DNA of 64,000 bases from Beroe forskalii (Eukaryota; Ctenophora; Nuda; Beroida; Beroidae), in the NCBI GenBank assembly GCA_011033025.1, contig WFMF01000071.1:372001-436000 (forward strand), read 5' to 3'. Positions 21,051 through 33,489 of the stretch are shown here, one piece after another; positions within the stretch are counted from its first letter, which is position 1; the number at the start of each line of letters is the position of its first letter. The notes under the pieces were generated by a model. The model made no database searches, was not told where the DNA came from, and saw only the letters and a list, made by a program, of their open reading frames with translations. The position numbers and the translations under genes were made by a program.

Positions 21051-22599
21051 TTCAAGTATTTATTATTTGAGCCATGACCATAGTGAAAGCTGATATAATA
21101 GGTTGCGCACTTTTGACTGTTTGTTAGACACCGATTTGTCATTGGAAGTGTTGATATACCATGTAGTCTTATTTTATGTATCCTTGCAAACTCTACTACA
21201 GGCTGACAGCTGAAAATTCTTCAAACTCAAAACACCAGTTCGTCACTCTTGTACTATCAACTTGTCACTCGAATATGTGGTGGACAACATACGATATAAT
21301 AGGTTAGTTTACCTAAACTATGTCCACTCTTCTGCTGAGTAACAGTCATGGAAAGTGGAAGAGAAATTTATGGTCGGGCAAAAGAGATTTCGTTCATATT
21401 GCCAAAACAACCAGTACAACACTTGCGAAATCAACAGCCCGAAACTAGCAAGACGGCCATCCGCCATTGGGACAATATATCAGTCCATTGCCTGACCTAT
21501 TGATAGAGTGATCTTCATATTCATCACAACTGAAAGTTGGGGGTCAAGATACATGTTGGGTAATAAAATGTTGGAGTGCCTATTGCCTATACTATTGGTG
21601 CAAGAAAGAAGAACAGTAAAGGAGAGTGTATCCATCTATCAAAGAATCAATGCCGACTCAACCTCATGAACCTGGTATTGATGTATTGGGCATAAGGCGT
21701 TGTGAGGTCCAGTGAGGTCATCTTATCTGCTTTAGGCTCAGTAAATTGGCCAAGGTCCCATCAACTGGCCGGTTTGATTAATGTGACCTTGGCAAATGAC
21801 GACCATACCACTTTAGTAGACTTAAGGTTCGCCGACTTCCCTTTGAAAGTTTCAAGAAGATCACGCTAGAAGACACGAGAGATAACACTAGAGGATCAAC
21901 ATTAGAGGAACAATGTCGAAGGACCTGTTTCGTGGCGTCAACAAGATCAACAGCTTCCATTCAGGACCTTCCTGCGACTTGTCTTCTACTTCGGTGCACA
22001 ATCCATGACGAACCTGGAAGTTGTTGCCCTCACTGGACTCAGTGACAAGTGTGTGAGAGAGTGGAATCTCCGCCCTATCTCCTTCTTCACTTATCCATCT
22101 ATGATGGCAAAGTTCAGATCCAGACCTGCCCCTCCCATCTGCTTCACCTCCACCCACCACTCCTTCTCATCTCATTCCATCAGTCTTACATCCGCTAACA
22201 CTGCTCCTAACATAGACCCTGCTTTACAGACCCTGCTATCCCTGCTCCAACTGATCCTAAACTTGCTGCTGTACAACTCTCTCTCATACAGTATACACGG
22301 ATCCAGATGATTAAGGCTTGCAGACTATGTATAATGTCTCAAGTAGCAATAAACCGCGATTGCTAGCGATGACCCACAAGGCTGGCAGAGAGGTGAAAAT
22401 CGGAAGGCAGTATAGTAACAGACTTCACGGGCACAGAGATCCAGAACTCAGTACTTCGCTCCAATTCGAAAAGCGTCAAACATTATGACGTAGAAGTATG
22501 TAATAACATGCTTGCATATTAGTCAGATATGATTCGAGAACCACAGATGGATTACCATCAATTTCCTTCGGTGCAGGTCTGACCCTTTGGCTTCCCCTG
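21051..22599. other. No recognised gene
   Basis: Open frames of up to about 100 codons on both strands show no domain or splice pattern. Part of 21900-22310 is open on both strands but compositionally simple. Confidence 0.45.
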
Positions 22600-25085
22600 T
22601 AGAGCTGTGATGTCAAAGTTGCCATTGATTAAAATTTTCAAAAAAGGAAAATTTTCACTGTTTTTTATTGTGGCGCTTTTTAATTTTATGAAAAAAATCT
22701 TAAAAAATTGGCGGGAAGGCTTGTGTCCAAAACCCAAAATTAATTTTGGGAATCTTGGGTTTTGTAAACAAATATGTTATAGTGGGGTAAAGAAACAGAA
22801 TGAAAAAACATCAGGTTGGGCCGTGAAATTTTCCTCCTGGTGGTAGACCAGTAAAAACATTGAACCCCGGGTCGTCATTTAAATAAAATGACATCCACAT
22901 TATGATCCTGGCCGATCAGGTTGGAAATTTTTTTGCCTCACTGGTAATTAAAAACCCTTAATTCCCGGGTGGTTAACTGTTTTGATAATTTTTTTTGCCC
23001 CTAGCCCCGTAATTTTTCCTCTTTTAACCGGGCAATTTTTTAAATCGGGGGGGTTCGGGGGGTGCCTTTTGAAAATTTCTAAAGTTGGGTTTTTGGGGTA
23101 TTTAAAAGATTTTTTCCCCAGAGCACAAAATTACCCAAAAATTTTTGAGCATCATTCTTTTCAAAGAGAACATAAAAGTTTTCCCTTTTAAATTTTAAAG
23201 GAACCCAAAAAAAACCCGGAAAAAAACCACCTTTTTTTTTTCCAAATTTTCTGGCCCTTGGTTCGGGCTTCCATCTTTTCTTTGATTAAAAGGGGGGAAC
23301 TTTTTGGGGTTTGCCCGGTTAACGGTCTTTTTCCTTTGGTAGCTTGTTAGGAGAGGGAATAGAACTTTTTCCCCAAAATTTTTTTTTGGTTTAAAAATTT
23401 TGCCAGTGAAAATTTTTTTCCAAAGGCCCTTATCGGGGACATTTTTTAGAGGCTATTTTAAAATAAAGGAATATTTGGTTTGCCCTTTTCGGCCAATTTC
23501 ATCACCCGGGGTTAAAATTTTAATTTAGGGTTTTGGGGGGCTGATATATTTTTTTGCGGGGAAAAATTTGGGTGGTGAAATTTTTTTTTTCCCCTGTAAG
23601 ATTAGTTTCCGGGTTTCCCAATTTTCCCTCTAAAGTTTTCTGAAAAGGCTTTAGATGCAGTTTCTTTATCCTTTACTTTGAAAAACTTTCACAAAAAAAA
23701 CAGAATGATCCTAAAAATGTTTGTCTTTGGTTTTCCCAAAACCTTTTTTTAAACCCCCTTGATTTGCAAACAGCAGGGAAAACCCTTTTTAATTAAAGAA
23801 AACTTTTACCAAATGCATCTTTATCTAATGGGAAAAAAAAAGAACCCATTATAAAACAACACTCAGGGGGAGGGATTCATTTTTTGGTCTTCATTTTTTA
23901 TATGGGGGGAAATGGTTTTTTTGGCGGGTGGGCCAAAAATTCAGTTCAACTCCCAATGTGGGCCCTTCTAAAATTAAAACAGTAATTTTGGGGAGGGGGC
24001 GGGATAAAACCCATAAAAGCCTGTAAAAGATTTCGGGACGGGGGATGGACGGTGCTTAATCAGAAAAATAATACACAATGTTTTTTATCAAAAAAAATTT
24101 TTTCAGTTTTGGGGTTTTCCTCGTTGGTTAATTTAATATGTTTGTTTTTTAAGTTTAAAAGCCCTTATATACTTATATAATTGCATCAAAAAAAGCCCCG
24201 GAAAAAATTCTTAAGGTTATGTTTGAATCTGTTTCTGAGATAAACCAAATTTATAATGTGATTAAAACAGCCACCCGAATTGGGGAAAAATTGGGGGTTT
24301 TACATCTAAATTGTGTCTAGGTTCGATTTAGTCATTTTGGGGGACCCAAAACACCCCGCTGCAGGCAAAATTTTTTATTTTTTGTCCCAAATTTCCGCCT
24401 TTGAGATCAATTTGGGATTAAAAAAAAATACGGTTAAAAAAAATACTGTAAAAAATTTTGGAAAGTTTTACATCTGGGGAAGGTCTAGGATCAACCCTAG
24501 TCATAAATTGGTTTAAAAAAAGTTAAAGGTTTGTTTTAAAGGTTTGTCCGGGGAATCTGCCTCTGAGACCCAATTTGGTCAATGTATAATGTGATTAAAA
24601 CATCCAGCCCACTGTAGGAAAAAATTGGGAACCCTTTTTACATCTGAAATTGTTTTCAGGATAAATTTAGGACATTATTGGTTCATAACAGCCCGCCCCC
24701 GGCGAAAAAATTTTTTAAGGGTTTTGCACCTGGGAAACTGCCTCTGAAATCAAAACTTGTAAAAGTACATTTTCACCCACTTCCCCCCCCTTTAACAACC
24801 TCCAAAACCAAATGACTTCCCTCACCCTTTTCCCCCCTTTTTTATTTAATTGCCCCCACACTTTCCCCATCATAATTAAACCCCCCCCACTTTACGAAAC
24901 CCCCCCAAAACTTACTTTCCCCCCCATTCCCCCCCTTATAAATCTCCCCCCCTTGATTCCCTCCCCCTTAGTCATCACACCATCCCCTCAGCCCTTTCCC
25001 CGCCCCCCACTTCCCCCCACCTTTTTTGATCACTTTTACTTCCCTTTTTGGTTTTCCCCCCAAATTTTAAAGACTTTTTGGGTTT
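22600..25085. other. Corrupted duplicate of 30.0-32.9 kb, probable assembly or consensus artefact
   Basis: The order of landmarks matches the region right of the second long-TIR element: the element end with GGTAGACCAGT (22845), the GGGGTGCC terminus (about 23060), ACAGAATGATCCT from the PHD-finger ORF (23701), TTTAATATG and the CATCAAAA repeats (24130-24700), then the polypyrimidine tract (24780-25070). Bases are replaced by extensions of neighbouring homopolymers (long runs of A, T, C and G), and about 350 bp are lost. At 22770 it shares the variant GTTATAGTG with copy 2, not copy 1, so its source is the 30-kb locus including the unique flank. This looks like a poorly called second haplotype or duplicated contig rather than biological decay. 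Confidence 0.75.
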
Positions 25086-25280
25086 AAAATTTTACGGCCC
25101 TGGTGAACCCCACTGACCTACTGACCCCAGGTGAACCCCTACTTACCCCCTACTGACCCCCTGGTGAACCCCTACTGACCCCTGCTGACCCCCTGGTGAA
25201 CCCCTACTTACCCCCTGATGAACCCCTACTGACCCCCTATTGACCCGACCCCCTGGTGAACCCCTACTGACCACTTCCTG
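25086..25280. repeat. Tandem repeat CCCCTACTGACCCCCTGGTGAA
   Basis: Variable units of 18-22 bp alternate CTACTGACCCC and CTGGTGAACCC. No open frame of interest. Confidence 0.8.
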
Positions 25281-25828
25281 ATCATAAATCTAGCATGTAT
25301 CATGGCTGTTTTAAAAGCATCTAGAATAACACTTCGCATTATTTGGTCAATTTCCACTCGATCGAAGCACCCTAAACGCACGCTCAAACCATAAACAAGT
25401 CAGTTATATTTGTTATGTTCGTTAATATGTTGTTCAAGACAGTCAAAAAAGAAATAAATCAGGACAGTCAGACTCATTATATATAGTAAGAAATAAGATA
25501 AGATAAAATAAAATACTGTATATTTTTGGGATGTAAGACGAACTCACGGACAGTATCCATGTCTGTGAGACCAGAATCCATGTCTGTGAGACCACACATC
25601 GCTATAACATAACACATGTTGCTCTTAATGACTTGAAACTTTGATGAAAATTGCTCAATAAACGGTGGATTTATGTGATTTCACAAAAGTGTCAACAAGC
25701 GCCGTGCTTGTTGCGTACATGATGGCGTGTAGACCTTTTGAATACTATATAGAACTTTATGCCCTTAAACTCACTATTAAGATGATAATGCTTTCAGAGT
25801 TTCATTAGAACTCACTCTCTCTCTATTC
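25281..25828. other. No recognised gene
   Basis: AT-rich sequence. A short duplicated CATGTCTGTGAGACCA occurs at 25558 and 25579. Nothing else was recognised. Confidence 0.45.
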
Positions 25829-26699
25829 TATTTGAGGCACCCCCCCAGAGGCTCCCAGTGATTCAGTTATTTCACTGGTATACCACCAGTGAGGCAAGAA
25901 TTTCACGGGCTACCCTGGTGCACAGAGAAATTAAGGTGTCATGCGGATGTCACGTGACTGACCAGGGATTCCATGTTTTCACGGGTCTACCACCAGTGAG
26001 GCAAGAATTTCACGGGCCTAGCCTGGTGCGGCCAGAGATCATAGTGTCATGTGGATGTCATGTGGATGTCACGTGACTGACCAGGGATTCAATGTTTTCA
26101 CTGGTCTACCACCAGTGAGGCAAGAATTTCACGGGCCTAGCCTGATGTACGTTTCATTCTGTTTCATATTACCTACACTATGATATATCATTGTTTACAC
26201 ACCCACAATCAAATTACTTCCGGTAATGTGGTACACACACAGCCTTTCCCTGTGCACTTTACAGCTACATATTACAGCGTATGAGCGTACCTACACTACA
26301 CAGTGGTCTGCTTGTAGCAGAGTGTGAATCATGGATTACATAGTATCAGTGCAACAGTGATCGACGAGCTCTTGGGACTGGGAACAAACACTGAAAGAGT
26401 GAACTGTTCTTGATTTCAAAGCATGAAATTTGAAAAATGAAATACATCTTTCAAAGCTAGTGTTAGTAATAATTATGTGGATTACGTCTTAGAAACCATT
26501 TTATAATAGCCAAATGTCCTACTAGATCTATGATATTTTCCGGCCTTTGATTAACGTGGTCATGTGATGGGTTTGTTAAACAATACATTAGTGGTATGAA
26601 TTAAGAGGAGGTTTTATTATGACGAATGAAATTAAAATCGGAACTAATTATGATTGAAAAAATTCCAGAGTTTTTCTCTATTTTTGTGCAAAGATCACA

Positions 26700-27010
26700 C
26701 TTCTGGTACACACTTACACATGACACACTCACGCTTACATGCTTACACAATACACTCCACGCTTACACACTGAGCACACTTACTCACTAACACAATCGCA
26801 CTTACACACTTACACACCACGCTTACACACTCGCACTTACACACTTACACACTCACGCTTACACATTTGCACTTACACACTTACACACTCACGCTTACAC
26901 ACTCGCACTTACACACTTACACACTCACGCTTACACATTTGCACTTACACACTTACACACTCACGCTTACACACTTAAACACAGGCTTACCTACACACTC
27001 GCACTAACAC
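26700..27010. repeat. Minisatellite TTACACACTCACGC in copy 2
   Basis: Tandem 12-14-bp units homologous to 15040-15305 of copy 1, but with different unit order. The array has turned over since the copies separated. Confidence 0.85.
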
Positions 27011-27499
27011 TAATACTAAACGGAGGATAATCTACAAGAGATCCAAACAGAGTCCCCAGCACGGGACCTCCTGCTGGGAGGTCCCTGTTGCCAGGGCTAC
27101 AGCTGTGGATGGGAACGAATCCCGTACCTCCCCAGGAGGACCAATATGACGGGAGCTCATTGGTGTTGACATTTGACAACATGGTCTCGGGAAGAAACTT
27201 CCTGCCCAGTGATGGCATTTGGGGGTACCGTCGAGTCCCAACCAGGTTTGGGACTCGTGGCACCGGTCTCTTCTTCTCTCAGGCAGACTCAGAGTGGACA
27301 AGTTGTACTCACAGCGGGATTCAGTTTCTTGTGGTGGCAGTTTAGGGCTGCGTGGCCAGTCTGAAGTTGAGTGGCTATTCTCAAGTCCCATTTACCCATG
27401 CTAGCAAATCTGTTCCTCCACATCATGCCGAACATTCTGGGAGGGTCACTGGTCAGCCTTGAACTCTTGTTGGAGCCGGTCCAGACCTCAAATGTCTTC

Positions 27500-27840
27500 C
27501 TCCTAATAGAGTAATAGCCGCGTAGCAGACGTTACGTGGAATAGGAAGTAAGATACTGGTTGCGCTGTTGTTTTTATTGGCCGAACCAGCTTTCGCTCTG
27601 AGATCGGCCAACTTGTTTCCCTCAAAACCGCTATGGGCCGGAATGAGTGTATTACGTCATTGGACCAGCCCATTGTGTTGAGGGAGTTTTGGCCCTGAGG
27701 GCATTTTGATGTTGATAATCGTTCTGTTAATCGCATGGATAGCAGATTTACTGTCACAGTTTATCAAGATTATTTTGTGCTTCAGTGCGTGTTCCTGTAG
27801 AATTTCGGCTGTTTTTGCGACTACAAAGACTTCTGCATGG
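27500..27840 (-). pseudogene. RNase H fragment, copy 2, frameshifted
   Basis: Homologous to 15800-16125. The motifs HAEVFVVAKTAEIL and INCDSKSAIHAINR are kept, but small indels (for example near 27655 and 27695) break the frame before the NELAD region. It is non-functional. Confidence 0.7.
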
Positions 27841-30719
27841 CACTTACACACTTCCACACTCACGCTTACATACTACTACTAAACGGGGGATGGATCTACA
27901 AGAGATCCAATCAGAGTCCCCGGCACGGGACCTCCTGCTCGGAGGTCCCGGTTGCCAGGGCTACTGTGGATGGGAACAAGTCCCGTACCTCCCCAGGAGG
28001 ACCAATATGCCCGGAGCACATTGGTGTTGACAACATGGTTACGGGAAGAGACTTCCTGCCCAGTGTTGGTGTTGCGGGGTACCGTCGAGTCCCAACCAGG
28101 ATTGGGACTCATGGTACCCTTTGGTGTGGATCTTCCCGTCGCAAGTCCAGGAGGATGCCATGGTTAGTTAGTTTCAGGATCGTTATCGGCTTTTCTAGGT
28201 TCCAGTCGCCCAGTCCTATGAGCATAGCTAACGATCCTGTTCATCTTGAACTTGTCGAAGATGTCGGTACCTGAGCAGTAGTAGGTACTGAGATACTCCG
28301 CCCTAATACTGCCCACACTTACACACTCAGTACTCTTGCTTATATACTTAACACACTCACGCTTACGTCATACTTTACACACTCAAGCTTACACTCGCGC
28401 TTACATACTCGCGCTTACAGGATCCTGAGATGCATGCGGCTGTAACACTGTTCCCTCAACTTGTGCGCACAAGTGAAGCAGTGTGGGTCAGGGACGTTGT
28501 GGGCTCCGAGCACCCCGACCCTGCGGCTGCCTTGGTTTATTGTTATGGAGATGAAGCGAAGTGGCGGAAAGGCAACAGAGCTGATAACAGACTGAAGTGG
28601 CCTTGATAGGGCTGGTGGCATCACAGGCTTTCACACGGTGGGTGACATTTCTTGCAGTGCCCTGACTCCTAACCATTGATGGTTCTTAATATGCGCCGCC
28701 AGAAATGGCGAGGAAGTATTGGGAGTAGGGTGCGGTGTGTAGGTCATAACAACACTTAACACACTTTTGATATTTATTATTATTACTTAACACACTCACG
28801 CTTACACACTTGTGCCGGTTATCAGCGATCTCAACATTTATTATTTTTCATCCTTATTGGATTTAGGAAAGATCTCCTTTTTAGTTTGGAGCTTTATATG
28901 AAATTCAGAACTTGACTGGAACGATTGAACTGATAGAGTGTGAAATTTGCGTACTTCTTATGTCAAATACCTTATTGGCCTTTTATTTAGCCGGCCTTTT
29001 TTTAACAGGCCCTTTTTTTTAACCGGCCCTATGGACAAAAAACGGACCCTTTTTGAACCATTTCAACCAGCCCCTTGGACAAAAATTTTCAAGCAATTGC
29101 CAAACCAAGAAATTTTTGCCCAAAAAGAGCCATGAAAACCAATTTATACTCGGCAAATTGCATCAAAAACCTAAATTCCGGTCTGTTATCATCATTTAGG
29201 TCACTATCTGTGTCATATAATGACGGTTAAATGAATTTAATAATGCATAAGCCAAGCAATGAAAGTTTCATTCGGCCTAAATAATCTGGCCTTTAATTCA
29301 ATCGGCCCCATTTTAACCGGCCATTTATTTAACCGGTCCTTTGGACAAAAATCTCAACGTCGTTTTTGTCCTTAAGGGCCGGTTAAATTATAAGGGCCAA
29401 TAAGGTACGCCATACCGTATAACTATTATTGGCTTATTGGCAACCGAATTGGCAAATTCATAGTCAATTTAGGATTATACATGAACCGTCTTCAATTTAA
29501 CCAAGTTATCTCAATATCTCATCATGATGATGCACGATGATATACCTACCTAAGACACCATTATATTATGTAGGTGTTGTTATGCCAGTTCTAGGTTAAA
29601 ATTTTGGCCTAAAACTCACATGTAATTTAGAATTCATCTCATCATCTATCTTCTCTGCATATACTGACCAGTGACCAGGCTATAGCTCTAACTGTCTAAG
29701 GACATTTTAATATGGTATGTAACATGAAATTCACATAATTATGACTTGAGCTTGAAAAATAGTGGGTAGAAAGGGATTTTTCGTCAATTTAATCATAAAT
29801 AGGACGAGTAGAGTGATTAGGTACGAACATCTTAAGGTGTTCAATTGTCACAATCAAAAACGTAGTGGGTTCAAGAACATGACGTTTTGATAGCTACAAT
29901 TGAAGATCTCCGTAACCATTCCGCTAGTTCAAAATTCTTTGAAATATTGTTCGATTTTCAAATTTCGTGATTTGAAATCAAGATCGGTTCGCTCTTCCAG
30001 TGTTTGTTCCCACTTCCCAGTCCCAAGAGCTCGTCGATCACTGTTGCACTGATGCAATGTACTCCATGATTCACACACGCAAATCACTGTGTATTGTGTA
30101 CGCTGTAATATGTATCTGTAAAGTGCACGGGGAAAGGCTGTGTGTACCACATTACCGGAAGTAATTTGATCGTTGGTGTGTAAACAATGATATGTTATAG
30201 TGTGGTAATATGAAACAGAATGAAACGTACATCAGGCTAGGCCCGTGAAATTCTTGCCTCACTGGTGGTAGACCAGTGAAAACATTGAATCCCGGGTCAG
30301 TCACGTGACATCCGCATGACATCCACATGACACTATGATCTCTGGCCGCATCAGGCTAGGCCCGTGAAATTCTTGCCTCACTGGTGGTAGACCCGTGAAA
30401 ACATTGAATCCCTGGTCAGTCACGTGACATCCGCATGACACCTTAATTTCTCTGTGCACCAGGGTAGACCCGTGAAATTCTTGCCTCACTGGTGGTAGAC
30501 CAGTGCAACTGTGGCATTTTTAAATCACTGGGGGCCTCTGGGGGGGTGCCTTATTTGTAAATTTTCCTAAAGCACCTAATAGGTATTTGGGTGATATCGG
30601 ATAAATAGATAATTCACCATGTCATGTCTAGCACGTAATGTGATCCAAAATTTCGAGCATCAGTCATTTCATGACAGCGAAACATACACAGATTTCAATC
30701 ATTAATTTCCATTTTCAAG

Positions 30720-30905
30720 GCAACCGAAAAAAAAAACCGGAAAAAACAACTAATTTTTCCGGTTTCGGTTTCGGTTTCCAAATTTGAAAATACTCGGTTC
30801 CGGTTCGGTTCGGTTTTTTTGGATTCTGTCCAGCTCGGTTTCGGTTTCGGTTGGCCAAAAAGGGCCGGTTAACCGGTTTTTCGGTTTCGGTTCGGTTAAC
30901 CGGTC
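30720..30905. repeat. CGGTTT-rich simple repeat with inverted halves
   Basis: Runs of CGGTTTCGGTTTCGG, with CCGAAAAAAAAAACCGG at the left and GGTTAACCGG palindromes. The repeat abuts the end of the adjacent LINE ORF1 frame at 30911. Confidence 0.65.
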
Positions 30906-30910
30906 TTTTC

Positions 30911-31708
30911 CTACTTTGTTGTGAGTTTTTCTCTGCCTTCAGGAGATGTGATCACTAGAACATTTTCACCAGATTTGTTTTTATAGTTTTGCTCTACAAG
31001 AATTTTGTTTTCAGTGATAATTTTTTCCAAGGCTTCATCAGGGACATTTGCACCAGAGGCTCCATTTTTAACAATAACAGGAATACTTGACTTGACTCTT
31101 TTCAAGCCAACTGCATCATCCCAGGGATTACATTTCTCAGGAGTATTGGACTGGCTGTTGGAGGGGCTGATATGAGTATTTTTTGCTGGTGACTGTTGGG
31201 TGGTGAGGAGATTTTTGATTTCTGTAAGATTAGATTCCATGGATTCAACTTTCCTCTCAAGTGTCTGAACATGTGCTTTGACCGATGCAGCTTGCTTATG
31301 CTCATGACTTGTGAGACATGGGTCACAAACAAAACAGAATGATCCTGAAAATGTGTTGTCTTTGTCAACCCGTTTTGTGAAGTGCTCCAGAAAGGTTTTA
31401 TTGCACAAAATGTTTTGGGAAACACCACTATCAGATTTGCAAACAGCATGGAAACTATTGTCACACATTAGACATGAAACACTTTTATCAAATGCATCTT
31501 TATCTCCACATGAAGAACATACACCAAAATCACTAATAAGAGTAGTTCCATTATCAATACAAGTCTTACTCAGTGGAGGGGACTTCAAGGGGTTTGTCTT
31601 CTTGGATGAGGTGGGTGTGCTTGAGTGAGGTGGAGTGTTGACAAATGAGATTTCATTATCGTTGCTGGTAGGGCTGTTGCAGCCAACATCTAGTTCAACT
31701 CCTGACAT
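30911..31708 (-). CDS. LINE ORF1 with PHD-type zinc finger, probably truncated
   Basis: The frame starts at the ATG at 31708 (MSGVELDVGCN); codons further upstream lack an ATG. After a Ser/Pro/Thr-rich stretch comes a Cys/His cluster: VCSSCGDKD, CLMCDNSFHAVC and CFVCDPC. Its spacing fits a PHD-like finger. A coiled coil follows (VQTLERKVESMESNLTEIKN), then a basic region (LKRVKSSIPVIVKNG). PHD-finger plus coiled-coil proteins are the ORF1 of some CR1-like LINEs, where they act in RNA binding and multimerisation. The C-terminus ends abruptly (GREKLTTK, stop) at the CGGTTT repeat, so the normal end is probably lost. No ORF2 is adjacent. A corrupted second version lies at about 23640-24060. Confidence 0.6.
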   Translation of the reverse strand: MSGVELDVGCNSPTSNDNEISFVNTPPHSSTPTSSKKTNPLKSPPLSKTCIDNGTTLISDFGVCSSCGDKDAFDKSVSCLMCDNSFHAVCKSDSGVSQNILCNKTFLEHFTKRVDKDNTFSGSFCFVCDPCLTSHEHKQAASVKAHVQTLERKVESMESNLTEIKNLLTTQQSPAKNTHISPSNSQSNTPEKCNPWDDAVGLKRVKSSIPVIVKNGASGANVPDEALEKIITENKILVEQNYKNKSGENVLVITSPEGREKLTTK

Positions 31709-31929
31709 GTGGTGACACTCTCTAAGCAGTGCCTGAAACAGTAACTTGAGGACGAGAGGGCAGGGATGAAACCACTGCACTTACACCAGCGCCTGATGCA
31801 CTCCCACCAAGACTTCAAGCAAGTAATGCAGATGGACGGTGTACTAATCAGAATAAATCCAATAGCACACAGATGATCTGTTATCAAAACAAACTCTCGG
31901 CTTTGGGTTCCTCAGTTAGTTAATTTAAT

Positions 31930-32590
31930 ATGTGTTGTGTTGTAAGTTTAAAAGTCATATATACTTATATAATTGCATCAAAACAGCCCGCCGCAGGCAA
32001 AAATTCTTAAGGTTATGTGCCCGAATCTGCTTCTGAGATCAATTTGGTCAATGTATAATGTGATTAAAACAGCCAGCCGTACTGTAGGCAAAAATTGTGA
32101 AAGTTTTACATCTGAGATTGTGTCTAGGGTCGATTTAGTCATATAATTGGATCAAAACAGCCCGCTGCAGGCGAAAATTTTTTAGGTTTTGTACCTGAAT
32201 CTGCCTTTGAGATCAATTTGGTGATTAAAACAGCCAGCCATACTGATTAAAACAGCCAGCCATACTGTAGGCAAAAATTGTGAAAGTTTTACATCTGAGA
32301 TAGGTCTAGGATCAATCTAGTCATATAATTGGATCAAAACAGCCCGCCGCAGGCGAAATTTTTAAGGTTTGTACCTGAATCTGCCTCTGAGATCAATTTG
32401 GTCAATGTATAATGTGATTAAAACATCCAGCGACCAGCTGTAGGTAAAAATTGTGAACGTTTTACATCTGAAATTGTGTCTAGGATCAATTTAGTGACAT
32501 TATTGGTTCATAACAGCCCGCCGCAGGCGAAAATTTTTTAAGGGTTTTGCACCTGAATCTGCCTCTGAAATCAATCTTGTAATGTACATT
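31930..32590. repeat. Tandem repeat of about 175 bp
   Basis: Units pair CATCAAAACAGCCCGCCGCAGG with ATTAAAACAGCCAGCCATACTG half-units, each followed by GAATCTGCCTCTGAGATCAA or ACATCTGAGATTGTGTCTAG. About three and a half units are visible. Confidence 0.8.
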
Positions 32591-32930
32591 CCTCACCTCA
32601 CTTCCCCTCACCTTACAACTCATCACGAATACCAAGTGACTTCCCCTCACCTCGCTTCCCTTCACCTTAATTATTTAATTGCTCTCATCACACTTTCCCC
32701 ATCATAATTAGTTAATTCCTCTCACTTTACGTTAATTCCACTCAGCTTACTTCCCCTCACCTTAATTGCCCCACCTTATAAATCTCCTCACCTTGATTCC
32801 CCTCACCCCATCTAGTCATCACACCATCATCCCCTCAGCTTCACTTCCCCTTGCCTCACTACCCACTTCCCCTCACCTTATGATCACTTCCTCTCACTTC
32901 CCTTTGTATTCCCCCACATATTTAATGCAT
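32590..32930. repeat. Polypyrimidine tract of CACTTCCCCTCACCTTA units
   Basis: Irregular CT-rich tandem sequence on the plus strand, without clear period or coding frame. Confidence 0.7.
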
Positions 32931-33319
32931 CTTTACAGTTAAATTTGATCTACATTGTTATTAGATAACTTTAGTTGTGAATAAACTTGATTTTTTTTAT
33001 CAAAGTTTTATTCGAGATTTCGGAGCGGCACTCACGCAGGCACGCTGCGCGTGCCTGCAGCTTGACATGAAAATCCCCTCGGTTTTGTCAAATTTTCCCC
33101 TCGGTAGCCTGGCTACTCCTGCTACCCACTTTTGGAAGGTAAGCAGAATTCGCCCGAAATCAACAGGGGAATCATGGTCAGAAGATTCTGCATGGAATTA
33201 ACAGCGGAATCATGGTCAGAAGATTCTGCGCAGAATCTTGGAACTTTACAAGTCAATGTTAAAATCATTGAATAGCAAATAGTTATTAGCGGGTCATACA
33301 AGCAAATTTCTGTGGGAGA

Positions 33320-33485
33320 CTCCCGGGAGCCCTCTTGGAGTACCCCGGGAGTCCTAGGGGAGTACCTGGGAGTCCTACGGATGTACCACAGGAGTCATAC
33401 AGGAGTACCAAAGGAGTCATAGGGGAGTACCCGGGGAGTCCTACAGGAGTACCACAGGAGTCATACAGGAGTACCATGGGACTCT
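33320..33485. repeat. 15-bp tandem repeat GGAGTCATACAGGAGTACCA
   Basis: About eleven units of 15 bp alternate GGAGTCCTAC and GGAGTACC. Frames are open because the period is a multiple of three. No known peptide is encoded. Confidence 0.8.
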
Positions 33486-33489
33486 CCGT

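Larger units (their letters stand above)
25835..30551. mobile_element. 4.7-kb long-TIR element, copy 2, 6-bp target duplication TATTTG
   Basis: Same termini and order as copy 1 (14167-18762) and same orientation. TATTTG is perfectly duplicated at 25829-25834 and 30552-30557. Minisatellite tracts are shorter (26700-27010 and brief ones near 28300-28420 and 28790). The hairpin module is present twice (27011-27490 and 27880-28200). An extra stretch at about 28410-28780 is absent from the matching place in copy 1. The two copies have different target duplications, which shows independent insertions, not one segmental duplication. Confidence 0.88.

Noticed and set aside
21888-22310. Overlapping ORFs on both strands
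   Set aside because: Both strands are open with no domain or splice signals; probably compositional chance.
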